The notes beneath the pieces are model-generated. The model was not told where the DNA came from and did no database searches. It saw only the letters and a program-made list of their open reading frames with translations. A stretch of DNA of 62,218 nucleotides from NCBI GenBank assembly GCA_002729595.1, contig PBYL01000129.1:1-62218 (forward strand), given 5' to 3'. Every line of letters starts with the position of its first letter. Position 1 is the stretch's first letter. This document shows positions 1 through 9,800 of the stretch, in pieces. Source of the stretch: Thalassovita sp. (GTDB lineage: Bacteria > Bacteroidota > Bacteroidia > Cytophagales > Flammeovirgaceae). The translations under genes were made by a program, and so were the position numbers.

Positions 1-26
1 TATTGATGTAATATTTTTAGATAAAA
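1..26. repeat. Left copy of 26-bp terminal direct repeat
   Basis: The window opens with TATTGATGTAATATTTTTAG followed by six more bases; the same 26 bases close the window at 62193-62218. Exact identity of the two ends is the usual trace of a circular molecule linearised with an assembly overlap, so the true circle would be about 62,192 bp. Confidence 0.9.
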
Positions 27-319
27 GTGATGTTATTTTTAAAATTAATAATTTTTTATATAAAAATAATCCTATTATTGATTAGGAATAACACAAAAAC
101 AACTAATTAATAATGATTAATATTTAGATTAAATAAGGCACTAAAACAAAATGTAACCCATATAAAATAGGCTCTAAGGTCCAAATTGATTCAAAGAACT
201 TTAATAGTTACCGATAAAAAGAGATACATTTTATAACTATTAGTTATTTCAATCTTTAAAAAATTATAAAATAATTAATTTTAGTTATTCGACAATCTAA
301 CTATGATTTAATGTAAGTA
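27..319. other. Gene-free AT-rich spacer
   Basis: I see no coding region here. Across the circle junction it continues the spacer beyond the second iteron array. A 15-base inverted repeat, ATAACTA-T-TAGTTAT, lies at 233-247, downstream of the stop of the minus-strand regulator gene that ends at 320. It could be a weak terminator or a binding site. Confidence 0.5.
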
Positions 320-1096
320 TCATATTATTCCATTATCTCTAGAGAATGAAATCAAACTGGTTACATTATTCACATTTGCTTTTCTCATCATATTCTTTCT
401 ATGTACATTAACTGTGTGTGAGCTTATCCCTAAGCTTTTACCAATTTCTTTACTGCTTTTACCTGAAACTAACTTAGTTAATACTTCAAGCTCTCTTTCA
501 CTAAATAATTCGATAATTTTATCATCGGATATAAGAGCACTTAAATGATAAGATTCATCAAAATTCATGATTTCAACTTTACTATCATTATCGAAAGTAT
601 GATTAGATATATTTGTACATACCACTAAAGAATAAACTAAATTTCCTTTAGTATCTATTTCTAAAATAATATTCTGGTGGAGAATTTTCACATAGTTATT
701 ATTCTTTGCTTTCACTCTGTATGTATAAGCAGTTCTAAGATTGGTTTTTTCACTAATGCTAAGTTCATTAAATACTTCTTGAGTTTTAGCACTAATATTT
801 AAAAACTTAAAATAATCATCTTGATGAATCTTATTTGTAAGAAATGAAAGCCCATAAAGTTTAAAGTTTGATAAATCATAACCTAACATACTTTCAATGG
901 ATTTAGATAAGTATGCTATATCACCTTTATGATGATCAATCACATATGAGAAGTTTTCCCCAAAAGAATATAAGAATTTAGATAATTTTTTAGGAGTAAA
1001 GCTTTTTTTAATACTATCTAAAGTGTTATCAAACTCTTGTTCACGCCATTCTTTTATTAAAGTGTCGTAAGATTTTATATTGACATTTCTTACCAC
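320..1096 (-). CDS. PAS-domain LuxR-family transcriptional regulator
   Basis: A 258-residue protein read from a GTG at 1096; no in-frame ATG lies near the N-terminus. Residues about 45-165 resemble a PAS fold (FSYVIDHHKGDIAYLSKSIE, then IHQDDYFKF and a strand before VVCTNIS). Residues about 195-258 form a LuxR/GerE helix-turn-helix with the typical FSERELEVLTKLVSGKSSKE and IGISSHTVNVHRKNMMRK-type pattern. Such proteins bind DNA as dimers after sensing a small molecule, redox state or partner through the PAS domain; the ligand cannot be read from sequence. It is the only complete DNA-binding regulator of this type on the plasmid and sits beside the glycan genes, so control of that locus is a reasonable inference. 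It has no receiver domain. Confidence 0.85.
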   Translation of the reverse strand: MVRNVNIKSYDTLIKEWREQEFDNTLDSIKKSFTPKKLSKFLYSFGENFSYVIDHHKGDIAYLSKSIESMLGYDLSNFKLYGLSFLTNKIHQDDYFKFLNISAKTQEVFNELSISEKTNLRTAYTYRVKAKNNNYVKILHQNIILEIDTKGNLVYSLVVCTNISNHTFDNDSKVEIMNFDESYHLSALISDDKIIELFSERELEVLTKLVSGKSSKEIGKSLGISSHTVNVHRKNMMRKANVNNVTSLISFSRDNGII

Positions 1097-1277
1097 TATA
1101 ATTACTATTAAGTTAAATAATAAAAATATATGTAGTTGTATGCGATTGAGATAAATAGTTGAGATTGGATTACTAGTATCGAAAATTAATTACCCAATAA
1201 TAATAATAAAGGATACAATAAAAAAATTTCTTCTAAAGAAAATAAAATCTGATAGGTGCCTCATTAAAAAAGTTCAG

Positions 1278-1871
1278 TTAAAAATACTTATAGTATGCAT
1301 GTGTTGCTATTTTCAACATCTGTTTATCTCCATTACTATCTCCATATGCATAAATATTTAAGTATTCTTTTAAGTTAATAACTTCGTTAATACGATTTAC
1401 TTTTTCAATACCGTAGCAATTTTTATTCAAGATATTACCAGTTATTTTTCCATTACAAATTTCTAGGTTTGTTCCAATTAACTCGAGCTTGTGTTTTTCA
1501 CACCAATGTTTTAACCAGTTTTCTGGAGATGCAGATACTACTACTACTCTTGTTTCATTGTTTAAATGTTTTTTAATTTCATATAGAGCATTAGTTCTTA
1601 CTAGTTTTGGAATTATTTTTTCTGAAAAAGCTAAACATGATTTTTCAAAATCATCTACACAGGTATCTTTAAAGAAATAAGTTAATACTAGTTCTTTTGC
1701 TTTCCAGTTAGGAATAAATTTTATTTTAAATAAAAAAATAATTGGAGATAGAAGAAAGAAACCAGTATAAAAATTGAAGTATCCTTTACTATATTTTATG
1801 AATTCTAAGAAGGTATCTTGCTTAGTTATTGTTCCATCAAAATCAAAAAATGCTATACAATTTTTTTTCAT
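1278..1871 (-). CDS. HAD-IB phosphatase, probable decaprenylphosphoryl-5-phosphoribose phosphatase
   Basis: A 197-residue cytosolic HAD hydrolase. Motif I is FFDFDGTIT at the N-terminus, motif II is VVVVSASPENW and motif IV is AYGDSNGDKQML; it ends, as HAD-IB enzymes often do, just after a HAYYKYF-like tail. I chose the ATG at 1871 because it places motif I a few residues in; an upstream in-frame start would overlap the gtrA-like gene and add an unrelated 37-residue leader. HAD-IB proteins of this type are often adjacent or fused to UbiA prenyltransferases of the phosphoribosyl-decaprenol family. Here the UbiA, DprE1 and DprE2 homologues lie at 28.5-31.5 kb, so dephosphorylation of polyprenyl-phosphoryl-5-phosphoribose is the favoured role (inference). 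A general phosphoserine-phosphatase-like activity is the alternative. Confidence 0.8.
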   Translation of the reverse strand: MKKNCIAFFDFDGTITKQDTFLEFIKYSKGYFNFYTGFFLLSPIIFLFKIKFIPNWKAKELVLTYFFKDTCVDDFEKSCLAFSEKIIPKLVRTNALYEIKKHLNNETRVVVVSASPENWLKHWCEKHKLELIGTNLEICNGKITGNILNKNCYGIEKVNRINEVINLKEYLNIYAYGDSNGDKQMLKIATHAYYKYF

Positions 1872-1959
1872 ATAATTATTCAATTGAAATATCATATGGC
1901 ATTCATAAATGCTAAAAACAGATTTAAATATTTGTTCAGTAAAATTTATAAATGCACAA

Positions 1960-2352
1960 TTAAGACCGAATAGAAAATACAAATTTTTTATCTAAGTGAT
2001 ACTTAATAAAGTAACCAATTCCTAAACCAGTAATAGCTCCTAAATATTTAGCCCAACTAAAATGAATAAAATAATAAAACACTGCTTCGAAACACCAAAA
2101 AATTAAAGTGGTAAAGATGCCCATTAATGAATATAAGCTAAATATTTTTCCTTCAGTATGTAAATCACTAAAATTCTGAGAGAATACATATTTTTTATCT
2201 AAAAAAAATTTAAATATTAATCCAATACCTGTTCCTAACACAATAGCAATTTGTAAACTAAATTTACCATCGTAAAATTGAAAACATACAGCTTGTACTA
2301 ATATATTTAAGGATGTTGCTAAAATTGCAAAAAGTATATATTTGAATAACAT
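1960..2352 (-). CDS. GtrA-family membrane protein, candidate lipid-linked sugar flippase
   Basis: A 130-residue protein with four predicted membrane segments and the GtrA-family pattern: a first hairpin ending in GLIFKFFLDKKYVF and a second ending in GIGYFIKYHLDKKFVF. The repeated 'K..LDKK.VF' ends are characteristic. Family members move or present undecaprenyl/decaprenyl-phosphate sugars across the inner membrane, and the mycobacterial GtrA protein Rv3789 is encoded next to dprE1. It lies 88 bases upstream of the HAD phosphatase on the same strand and probably forms an operon with it. With the DprE1/DprE2/UbiA genes on the same plasmid, a role in placing polyprenyl-phosphoryl-arabinose is plausible but unproven. 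Confidence 0.85.
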   Translation of the reverse strand: MLFKYILFAILATSLNILVQAVCFQFYDGKFSLQIAIVLGTGIGLIFKFFLDKKYVFSQNFSDLHTEGKIFSLYSLMGIFTTLIFWCFEAVFYYFIHFSWAKYLGAITGLGIGYFIKYHLDKKFVFSIRS

Positions 2353-2635
2353 AATTATAATAACTTTTTAAAGAAGTAATACTTTTACTTATCAATCTAA
2401 AATTGTGTTTATTTATTTATAATTAACTTTTGTTCACAAACCATTTTAGTATTCATTTTTATACTTGTATCAACAAATATTTTAAATAATCCCAATCATA
2501 CTAATTGAAATATAAATTAATTTCACCAGATTTACAGTCTGTATTTATAACGATGTATGTGCCTTTATGAGCTGAATAAAATTAACTTACTATTATTTTA
2601 TTCAATAAATCTTAGTAGATAATAAACTCAAAGAA
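2353..2635. promoter_or_regulatory. Divergent intergenic region
   Basis: About 280 bases separate the minus-strand gtrA/HAD pair from the first gene of the plus-strand glycan locus. It must hold promoters for both directions. I could not pick out a convincing Bacteroidota -33/-7 pair by eye, and I see no gene. Confidence 0.5.
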
Positions 2636-4027
2636 ATGTTATTCAATTCATTCGAATTTATTTTTATTTTTCTACCTGTTACTGTTATAATATATTTCAT
2701 TATTAATTATAATGGCTTATTTAAGTTAGCAAAGATATGGATATTAATTACATCTTTGTTTTTTTATGGATGGTGGAACCCTAAATATATATTACTAATA
2801 ATAACATCAATTTTAATTAATTTTTTCTTTTTTAGATTAATAAAAAAAATCTCTGAAAAAAAAAAGAAAAAGTGTATCCTAGTACTAGGAATAAGTTTTA
2901 ATGTAATAGTATTAGGATATTATAAATATGTAGATTTTTTTATTGAAAATATTAACTCTATAACTGGAACCCATTTTAATTTAGTTAATATTATACTACC
3001 ATTAGGAATAAGTTTTTTTACATTTCAACAAATTGCTTTTCTAGTTGATAGTTATTTGGATAGACTCAATAAGATAAATTTATTAGATTATTCTGTTTTC
3101 GTTTCTTTTTTTCCTCAATTAATTGCGGGACCTATTGTTCATCATTCAGAGATGATGCCGCAATTTTCGGGTATAAAAAGAAAGTTTTTTAATGCATTTA
3201 ATGTATCAAAAGGCTTATTGATATTTAATATTGGATTGGCAAAAAAAGTTATTATAGCTGATACATTTGGAAAAATTGCAAATATCGGTTATTCAAATAC
3301 TGAGTTATTAGATTTTGTAGGTAGTTGGGTAACAGCATTTTCATATACAATACAGTTGTATTTTGATTTCAGTGGTTATTCAGATATGGCCATTGGCATT
3401 GCATTATTATTTAACATATCAATACCAATAAATTTCAATTCTCCATATAAATCTGAAAATGTTCAAGAATTCTTTAGAAGATGGCATATTACTTTAAGTA
3501 GGTTTCTTAGAGACTATATATATGTCCCTTTAGGTGGAAATAGAAAAGGTGGTATTAGAACTTATGTAAATTTATTAATGACCTTTTTGATAGGAGGATT
3601 TTGGCATGGTGCTAACTGGACCTTTGTATTTTGGGGTGGATTAAATGGATGTGCATTGATTATTCATAGAGTTTATCAAAAAATAGGTTTTAGGATGCCT
3701 AGATTTATTGCAGTAAGTGTGACTTTTATATTCATTATGGTTACTTGGGTTTATTTTCGAGCTAATGAATGGCAAGATGCTACAAATATTTTATGTAGTA
3801 TGATAGGGCTTAAAAGTGGAGAAGGAGTGCCATTATTTGCAACATATTTAGATAGTCCAATATGGATAATTGGAGTTATTCTATTATTTGGACCAAACTC
3901 TAATCAAATTGGAGATAGGTTTAAAACTAATAGTAAATTTTTATTCTTATTAATATATTTATTTATAGTAAATATATTATTTCTAAACTCATCAATAAAA
4001 AAGGATTTTTTGTACTTTGATTTTTAA
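2636..4027 (+). CDS. MBOAT-family O-acyltransferase (AlgI-like)
   Basis: A 463-residue polytopic membrane protein of normal AlgI length. It has the hallmark FFPQLIAGPIVHH segment (about 158-170), QLYFDFSGYSDMAIGIA (about 240-256), FFRRWHITLSRFLRDYIYVP (about 279-298) and GGFWHGANWTFVFWGGLNG (about 320-338). In AlgI-type enzymes the last motif carries the catalytic His, here about H324. These proteins pass acyl groups, usually acetyl, across the inner membrane for transfer to a polysaccharide. The next gene starts one base after this stop and encodes an SGNH-like protein, the usual periplasmic partner. This pair therefore probably O-acylates the glycan made by the locus. Confidence 0.92.
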   Translation: MLFNSFEFIFIFLPVTVIIYFIINYNGLFKLAKIWILITSLFFYGWWNPKYILLIITSILINFFFFRLIKKISEKKKKKCILVLGISFNVIVLGYYKYVDFFIENINSITGTHFNLVNIILPLGISFFTFQQIAFLVDSYLDRLNKINLLDYSVFVSFFPQLIAGPIVHHSEMMPQFSGIKRKFFNAFNVSKGLLIFNIGLAKKVIIADTFGKIANIGYSNTELLDFVGSWVTAFSYTIQLYFDFSGYSDMAIGIALLFNISIPINFNSPYKSENVQEFFRRWHITLSRFLRDYIYVPLGGNRKGGIRTYVNLLMTFLIGGFWHGANWTFVFWGGLNGCALIIHRVYQKIGFRMPRFIAVSVTFIFIMVTWVYFRANEWQDATNILCSMIGLKSGEGVPLFATYLDSPIWIIGVILLFGPNSNQIGDRFKTNSKFLFLLIYLFIVNILFLNSSIKKDFLYFDF

Positions 4028-4028
4028 A

Positions 4029-4976
4029 ATGAATTATTTTTTTTCCTCTAAAAACTTTTTAATAAGTTTTTTTATTTTTTCATTATTTTCTAGCATTTGC
4101 ATAATGCTGATAAATATATATATTGATGTTTATGGTATTTTTGGAGAAAGTAAAAACAAAAAACTTCCAGTTTACTATAATGAAAGAATCTCTAAGTATT
4201 TACTCTCATATAAATATATACCAATCAATTATAATACTATAATTGCGGGACCATCTCTTTCAGATAATATAAATATTACACAGTGTGATAGTTCATTAAA
4301 AATATATAATATTAGTATTATGGGAGGGAATATTTCAGAAACCAAAATACTAACTATTCATTGCATTGATCAAGGAATTAAAAATGTTATTTTATGTTTA
4401 AATCCATATCAATTTAAAGATGTTGGAGAAAAAGAGATAGAGTTTAATGATAAAATTTATTTTAGTGCTTTGGGCTCACTTGATTTATATCAAACTTATT
4501 TAGTTGCAATAATAAGACATCTAGAATTATTACCATCTAAATACCCAAAGAATCAAATTAATGAAAACGGGGTTAATAATTATGAAAAATTATTTGAAGT
4601 AAATAATGTTAAAGAAAAAATTAAAGATGAGGTGAAAATTAGGCAATTAGAAAAATATTTCATTAATCCTAAGGCTATGCAGGAATTTAAAGAATTAATT
4701 GTATACCTGAAAAAGAAAGAAATACAATTTTTGATTTATTTTCATCCAATTCCTTTAGAAATTCTTAAAGCCGATTATAATTCTGTAATGCAATTTCAAA
4801 ATAAAATTTGTAATATAGTAGGGGATAGTTCAAGAATATTAGATTTTAACCAGCCTAAATATCATCAGTTTACTGCAAATTATGATAATTACATTGATCA
4901 TGGTCACTTAAGTAAATCTGGATGCGAAGAAATAACTTTAAAAATCTCACAAAGAATTAATGAGTTATTTTTATGA
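4029..4976 (+). CDS. SGNH/GDSL-like periplasmic partner of the MBOAT acyltransferase
   Basis: A 315-residue protein with one N-terminal membrane anchor (about 10-32) and a large extracytoplasmic part. I chose the ATG at 4029, one base after the MBOAT stop; a TTG at 4017 would overlap the MBOAT gene. Visible SGNH hints are AGPSLSDNIN near the beginning of the soluble part (a GxSxS nucleophile-like block) and YIDHGHLSKSG near the C-terminus (the Asp-x-x-His block). The family is divergent and the exact acceptor is unknown. Coupling to the upstream MBOAT gene suggests it transfers acyl groups to polysaccharide, much as AlgJ/AlgX or DltD-type partners do. Confidence 0.7.
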   Translation: MNYFFSSKNFLISFFIFSLFSSICIMLINIYIDVYGIFGESKNKKLPVYYNERISKYLLSYKYIPINYNTIIAGPSLSDNINITQCDSSLKIYNISIMGGNISETKILTIHCIDQGIKNVILCLNPYQFKDVGEKEIEFNDKIYFSALGSLDLYQTYLVAIIRHLELLPSKYPKNQINENGVNNYEKLFEVNNVKEKIKDEVKIRQLEKYFINPKAMQEFKELIVYLKKKEIQFLIYFHPIPLEILKADYNSVMQFQNKICNIVGDSSRILDFNQPKYHQFTANYDNYIDHGHLSKSGCEEITLKISQRINELFL

Positions 4977-5246
4977 ATTTTTGTACCTATATTTTTATAG
5001 AAAAAATTAATTACGTTTTTTTAACAGAAAAAGCACTAAATAATAATATTATTTACAGTTATTAACTGATTATGTTATTATGCTGTTTGTTTCCATTCTT
5101 TCTATTTATATCTTTAACTAAACATATAAAATCAATCCAATCTAAACTCGTCAAAATCACCTTTTATTATCAATAGTTGGCTTGTACAAACAAGCTCGTA
5201 TGAAAGTAACCTAATTTTAATATGATAATTCAAATCCAATCGGGTT
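4977..5246. promoter_or_regulatory. Spacer, probable promoter region of the glycan operon
   Basis: About 270 bases between the SGNH-like gene and the receiver gene hold no credible gene. The AT-rich palindrome AATAATATTATT lies near 5041-5055. The following genes run closely packed on the plus strand, so a promoter here is likely. Confidence 0.4.
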
Positions 5247-5624
5247 ATGAAAAACAAAATACTTGTTATTGATGATGACCAAGCGATTTGTATATTTTTA
5301 AGTGTTGTTTTAAGTAAATCTTTTTATGTAAGTACTGCACATGATGGGATGGGAGCAATGTATTTATTATCAGAAGGAAATATTCCTGATTTAATAATTA
5401 CGGATCTTGAAATGCCTAACCTTAGTGGTATTGAATTAATCGAAAACTTAAAGAAAAGTAGGTTGTATAGAAATATTCCAATTATCGTTCTTTCAGGCTA
5501 TGATTCAACATTGAAAGAAGCAGAATGTTTAAATCTTGGTGTTTGTAAATACATTAAAAAGCCCTTTGATCCCAAAAAGCTAGAGAATTCAATTCGTGAG
5601 GTTTTATTCAAAAAAGATAAATGA
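5247..5624 (+). CDS. Stand-alone response-regulator receiver protein (CheY-like)
   Basis: A 125-residue single-domain receiver. The acidic pocket is VIDDDQ (D9-D11), the phosphoacceptor is D53 in IITDLEMPNLSG, the conserved Ser is S83 in VLSGYD, and the Lys is K105 in IKKPFDP. All key residues are present, so it should be phosphorylatable. There is no output domain and no histidine kinase nearby. The next gene, 24 bases downstream, is a priming sugar-phosphate transferase whose N-terminus resembles a degenerate receiver, so control of the first step of polysaccharide synthesis is a natural hypothesis. It follows a 270-base spacer that probably carries the operon promoter. Confidence 0.93.
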   Translation: MKNKILVIDDDQAICIFLSVVLSKSFYVSTAHDGMGAMYLLSEGNIPDLIITDLEMPNLSGIELIENLKKSRLYRNIPIIVLSGYDSTLKEAECLNLGVCKYIKKPFDPKKLENSIREVLFKKDK

Positions 5625-5648
5625 AACTATAAATTAAAAAAAATAATA

Positions 5649-6794
5649 ATGTTTCAAGGAAGCTCAAACTATAACTTAGATGGCCTTGAAAAGGCAATCT
5701 CAGCTGTTATACCAAAAAAAGTAAGTCATATTGAAAGTCTAAAGAGTGGAGATTTTTTTTTATATCTCGGCGAAAATGTGGGTGATTTTCAAGTGAAAAT
5801 TTTAGAATATGGTAAATGCTTGAGTATAGCCTCGATTGAAGAGGCTGAAGTTTGGTTAATTTCAAATTCTAATAAAGTAGATCGTAATTTACCTAAAGCT
5901 ATTTTTTGTGATTATAGGTTTCCTAAAGAGAAGATAATTCTATTATTAAATAGAATTTCGCAAAATAAAAAGCTAAAAACAATTCCCTTTATTTTATGCT
6001 TTCAAGATTCTACGATTGTGGAGATTAGTCAATTCCAATTAGTAAAAGGGATCGATGATATTTATTGTCAAAAAACAAATGGTTTAGAGAACTTGATAAG
6101 TAGACTTGAGTTTATTACTAAATTTAAACAATTAAAGTTTCTGGGGAAATTAAGTACTACTACTAGTACTAAAAAGCAAAACTATATTATCCTTTTTTTA
6201 AAAAGATCTCTTGATATAATAATTGCCTTTAGTATTATATCATTACTTAGTCCTATTTTTTTGTTGATTGCAATTATAATTAGGGTTGAATCGAAAGGAC
6301 CAGTTTTTTATGTATCGAAAAGAGTTGGTAAGCATTATAAAGTATTTAATTTCTATAAATTTAGGACAATGGTAGTAGATGCAGATAAAAAAGTAAAAGA
6401 TTTGATGCATCTAAATCAATATGATTCTTCAGTTTTTTTTAAGGTTAAAAATGATCCTAGAATCACAAAAATTGGAGCATTTTTAAGAAAGACAAGCCTC
6501 GACGAACTTCCTCAATTTTTTAATGTACTATTAGGAGAGATGTCTCTTGTTGGAAATAGACCTTTACCAATTTATGAAGCATCTTATTTGACACGTGATG
6601 AATGGGCAGAAAGGTTTTTAGCTCCTGCAGGAATTACTGGGTTATGGCAAATTACGAAAAGGGGGAAGAATAATATGTCAATAAATGAAAGAGTCGCATT
6701 AGATATTGAATATGCAAGTAATATATCGATTTGGTTGGACTTAATAATAATGTATAAAACTTTGCCGGCTATGCTTCAGAATGAAAATGTCTAA
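5649..6794 (+). CDS. Receiver-like/priming undecaprenyl-phosphate sugar-phosphate transferase
   Basis: A 381-residue two-part protein. Residues about 185-381 are a bacterial sugar transferase (WcaJ/PglC-like catalytic half): one membrane hairpin (KRSLDIIIAFSIISLLSPIF), FYKFRTM, the catalytic-type SLDELPQ (D285-E286), LVGNRPLP (a variant of the usual VGPRP) and GLWQ. Such enzymes load the first sugar-phosphate onto undecaprenyl phosphate at the inner membrane. Residues about 50-165 resemble a receiver domain that kept an Asp (FCDYRFP, D88) but lacks the N-terminal acidic pair and the usual 'KP' motif. It sits 24 bases after the stand-alone receiver gene, which suggests control by receiver-receiver contact. 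Confidence 0.88.
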   Translation: MFQGSSNYNLDGLEKAISAVIPKKVSHIESLKSGDFFLYLGENVGDFQVKILEYGKCLSIASIEEAEVWLISNSNKVDRNLPKAIFCDYRFPKEKIILLLNRISQNKKLKTIPFILCFQDSTIVEISQFQLVKGIDDIYCQKTNGLENLISRLEFITKFKQLKFLGKLSTTTSTKKQNYIILFLKRSLDIIIAFSIISLLSPIFLLIAIIIRVESKGPVFYVSKRVGKHYKVFNFYKFRTMVVDADKKVKDLMHLNQYDSSVFFKVKNDPRITKIGAFLRKTSLDELPQFFNVLLGEMSLVGNRPLPIYEASYLTRDEWAERFLAPAGITGLWQITKRGKNNMSINERVALDIEYASNISIWLDLIIMYKTLPAMLQNENV

Positions 6795-6821
6795 GTTTTC
6801 TCCAAACAAAAATATGAGATT

Positions 6822-9800
6822 ATGAAAAAATTTTACTTGTTTTTATCGCTATTACTATTTATTAATAATTGCCTTATAGGCCAAGTGTTGAATCCTGATG
6901 ACCTTGTGACACGGTGGGAAGACGGTGACCCAACACCTTCACAACCTGCTTTTGGGCAAATAGGTAAATGGGTGGCATCTGAGGTAGTAAATTGGGATAC
7001 TGAAAGTTTTAAGCCTTATATATTTAAAGGGATGCCATTTAGGCTTATGTTTCCTAAAAATTATGATCCAAATAGAGTTGAAGGTTATCCTATTATAGTA
7101 ATGTTTCATGGCAGAGGTGAATCTGGTGAAATAACTGATAATGAAAGACAATTGGTTCATGGAGCTAGCTTACATAAAGATGCCATTAATAATGGTGATT
7201 ATGATGGGTTTTTACTTTATGGCCAGAATACTAGTGGTTGGTGGAATAGTTATCTATACAGTGTAATTAATGAGTTAGTTACACAAAAAATGCCACAAGA
7301 AATAAATATAGATATTAATAAAGTATATGTTCATGGACTTTCATCAGGTGGGATTGGTGTTTGGGAGATGATAATAAATTATCCACTTTTTGCAGCTTGT
7401 GCTTTACCTATGAGTGCATCCAGCTCTTATCAAAATAATATTCTAAATAGATTAAAATTCACACCAATGTGGATTTTTCAGGGTAGTGAAGATAGTGATC
7501 CTCCTCCTGCAAGAACAACTTCTCAAGTAAATGCACTGATTGGACTAGGAGCGGATGTAACATATACAATTTATGAAGGTGTTGGACATGGAACATGGAA
7601 TAGAGCATATAATGAAAGTGATTTTTTTCCTTTTATGAATAGCGCAAATAAAACAAATCCATGGGTACTTTATGGACAGAGTGAATTTTGTCCGGGAGAA
7701 GGAGTGGATGTTACTATAGGTGTTACAGCAGGTTTTGATGATTACGAATGGAGAAAAGATGGTATTATTATTACTGGAGCTAATGGAAATACTATCAATG
7801 TAAATGAATATGGTATTTATGATGTGAGAATTAAACGAGGAAGTCAGTGGTCTTATTGGTCACCAATTCCTGTTGAAATAAAAATTAAAGAGCCTACAAT
7901 AACACCTCCAATAGCTTTAGTTACTAATATGAGTAAAGTTATTCCATCTCCAGATGATAGTGATGGTGTAATATTAGGCTTGCCAGAAGGATATGAGTCT
8001 TATCAATGGAGAAGAGTGTCTGATAATTCTGTTGTTGGTACATCTTCAACATTAACTGTTACTACACCAGGTGAATATATTGCTTCTGTAACTGAATTAA
8101 ATGGCTGTTCAAGTAATTTCTCTGATCCTTTTTTAGTTGTAGACGCAAATGGCAGTAATGCTCCAACTGCAATAAATGGATTAGTTTCGTATGCTCCGTC
8201 TAAAACTACTATTCAATTAAACTGGAGTGATAATCCTAATGCAAGTTTTAATGAGATAGGCTTTGAAATATATAGAAGTGAAATATCTGGAGGACCATAT
8301 GAGTTTATTGATATTACTGAATCAGATATTTTAAGTTATTTAGACGAAGGTCTTGATCCTAATACTGAATATTATTATATAATTAGACCTGTTAATAATA
8401 GTGCTGCAGGTCCAACATCACCTGAAACTAGTGCTCGTACCCAAGTAGATACTCAAGCACCAACATCTCCACTTAATTTACAGGTTGTATCTACGAGAAG
8501 CAATTTAATTAATTTAACATGGGAGCCTTCTACAGATAATGTTGAGGTTTATCGTTACGATATTTATCAAAATGGGATCAAAGCTGTAGTTACAGAAAGT
8601 ACTTCTGCAACAATATATAATTTAGTAGAAGGTCAATTGTATAATTTTGTTGTAAAAGCTAGGGATGTAACTGGAAATGAGTCACCAGCAAGTAATCAGG
8701 TAGTAGCAATAGCTGCAAATTCTGGATTAATTTATTCGTATTATGAGGGTACATGGAGTGCTTTACCTGATTTTAACACGTTAACTCCTGTTGCTTCTGG
8801 ACAAGTTGATAATGTTGACATAAGTTTACGTGAACAGGACAATAGTTTTGCTTTTTTATGGGAAGGTTTTATTAATATTTCTGTTGCAGGTACTTATACT
8901 TTTGAAACTCGATCTGATGACGGAAGTAAATTATATATTGGAGGTTATGATGAAGTATATCTTCTTGTTGATAATGATGGCTTACATGGTACAACATCTG
9001 TAAGCGCTGCTTATACCTTTGATTCACCAGGTACATATCCTATAGCAATATCTTTTTTTGAAAACGGAGGAGGAGAAGTGATGGAAGTTTATTGGTCAAA
9101 TGATCAGGGTCTTTCTAGGGAATTAATTCCAGATTCAGCATTTGGGTCTAATATAGAGTTTTTGGGAGATGTTCCAAGTTTCCCGACTAATCTTACAGCG
9201 CAAGTAGTTTCGTATGAACAGATAAATCTAAATTGGATAGATAATAGTGATAATGAAACTGGATTTCAGATTTATCGAGCAGATAATCCTTCTGGCATTT
9301 TTTATCCAGTTAAAATTGTTCCAAGTAATACTACAAGTTTTAGTGATGTAGGTTTAGAAGCTCAAACAACATATTATTATAAAGTATTAGCTTTAGGTGA
9401 ATATGGAGATTCAGGGTTTTCAGATGAAATTAATACTGGATTAACATATTATTATTATGAAGGCAGCTTTAGCAATCTAGATCAACTTGAAACCGCTACT
9501 CCTGTTTTAACTGGTACAGATACTAACTTTGATTTAACTCCAAGAGAACAGAATAATAACTTTGCATTTAAGTGGGAGGGAAACATAAGAATACCAGAAG
9601 ATGGTGAATATACATTTTATACAGCATCAGATGATGGGAGTGAATTATTTATTGATGATACGCAAGTTGTATTTAACGATTATAATCAAGGTAAAACGGA
9701 ACGTAGTGGTGTAATTACCTTATCTGAAGGAAGTTATCCTATTAAAGTATTATTTCGACAAGGAACGGGTAGCTATGTTATCGATGTAAGTTGGGCTGGT

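Noticed and set aside
1872-1982. 37-residue N-terminal extension of the HAD phosphatase
   Set aside because: It overlaps the gtrA-like gene and pushes motif I too far from the N-terminus; the ATG at 1871 is preferred.
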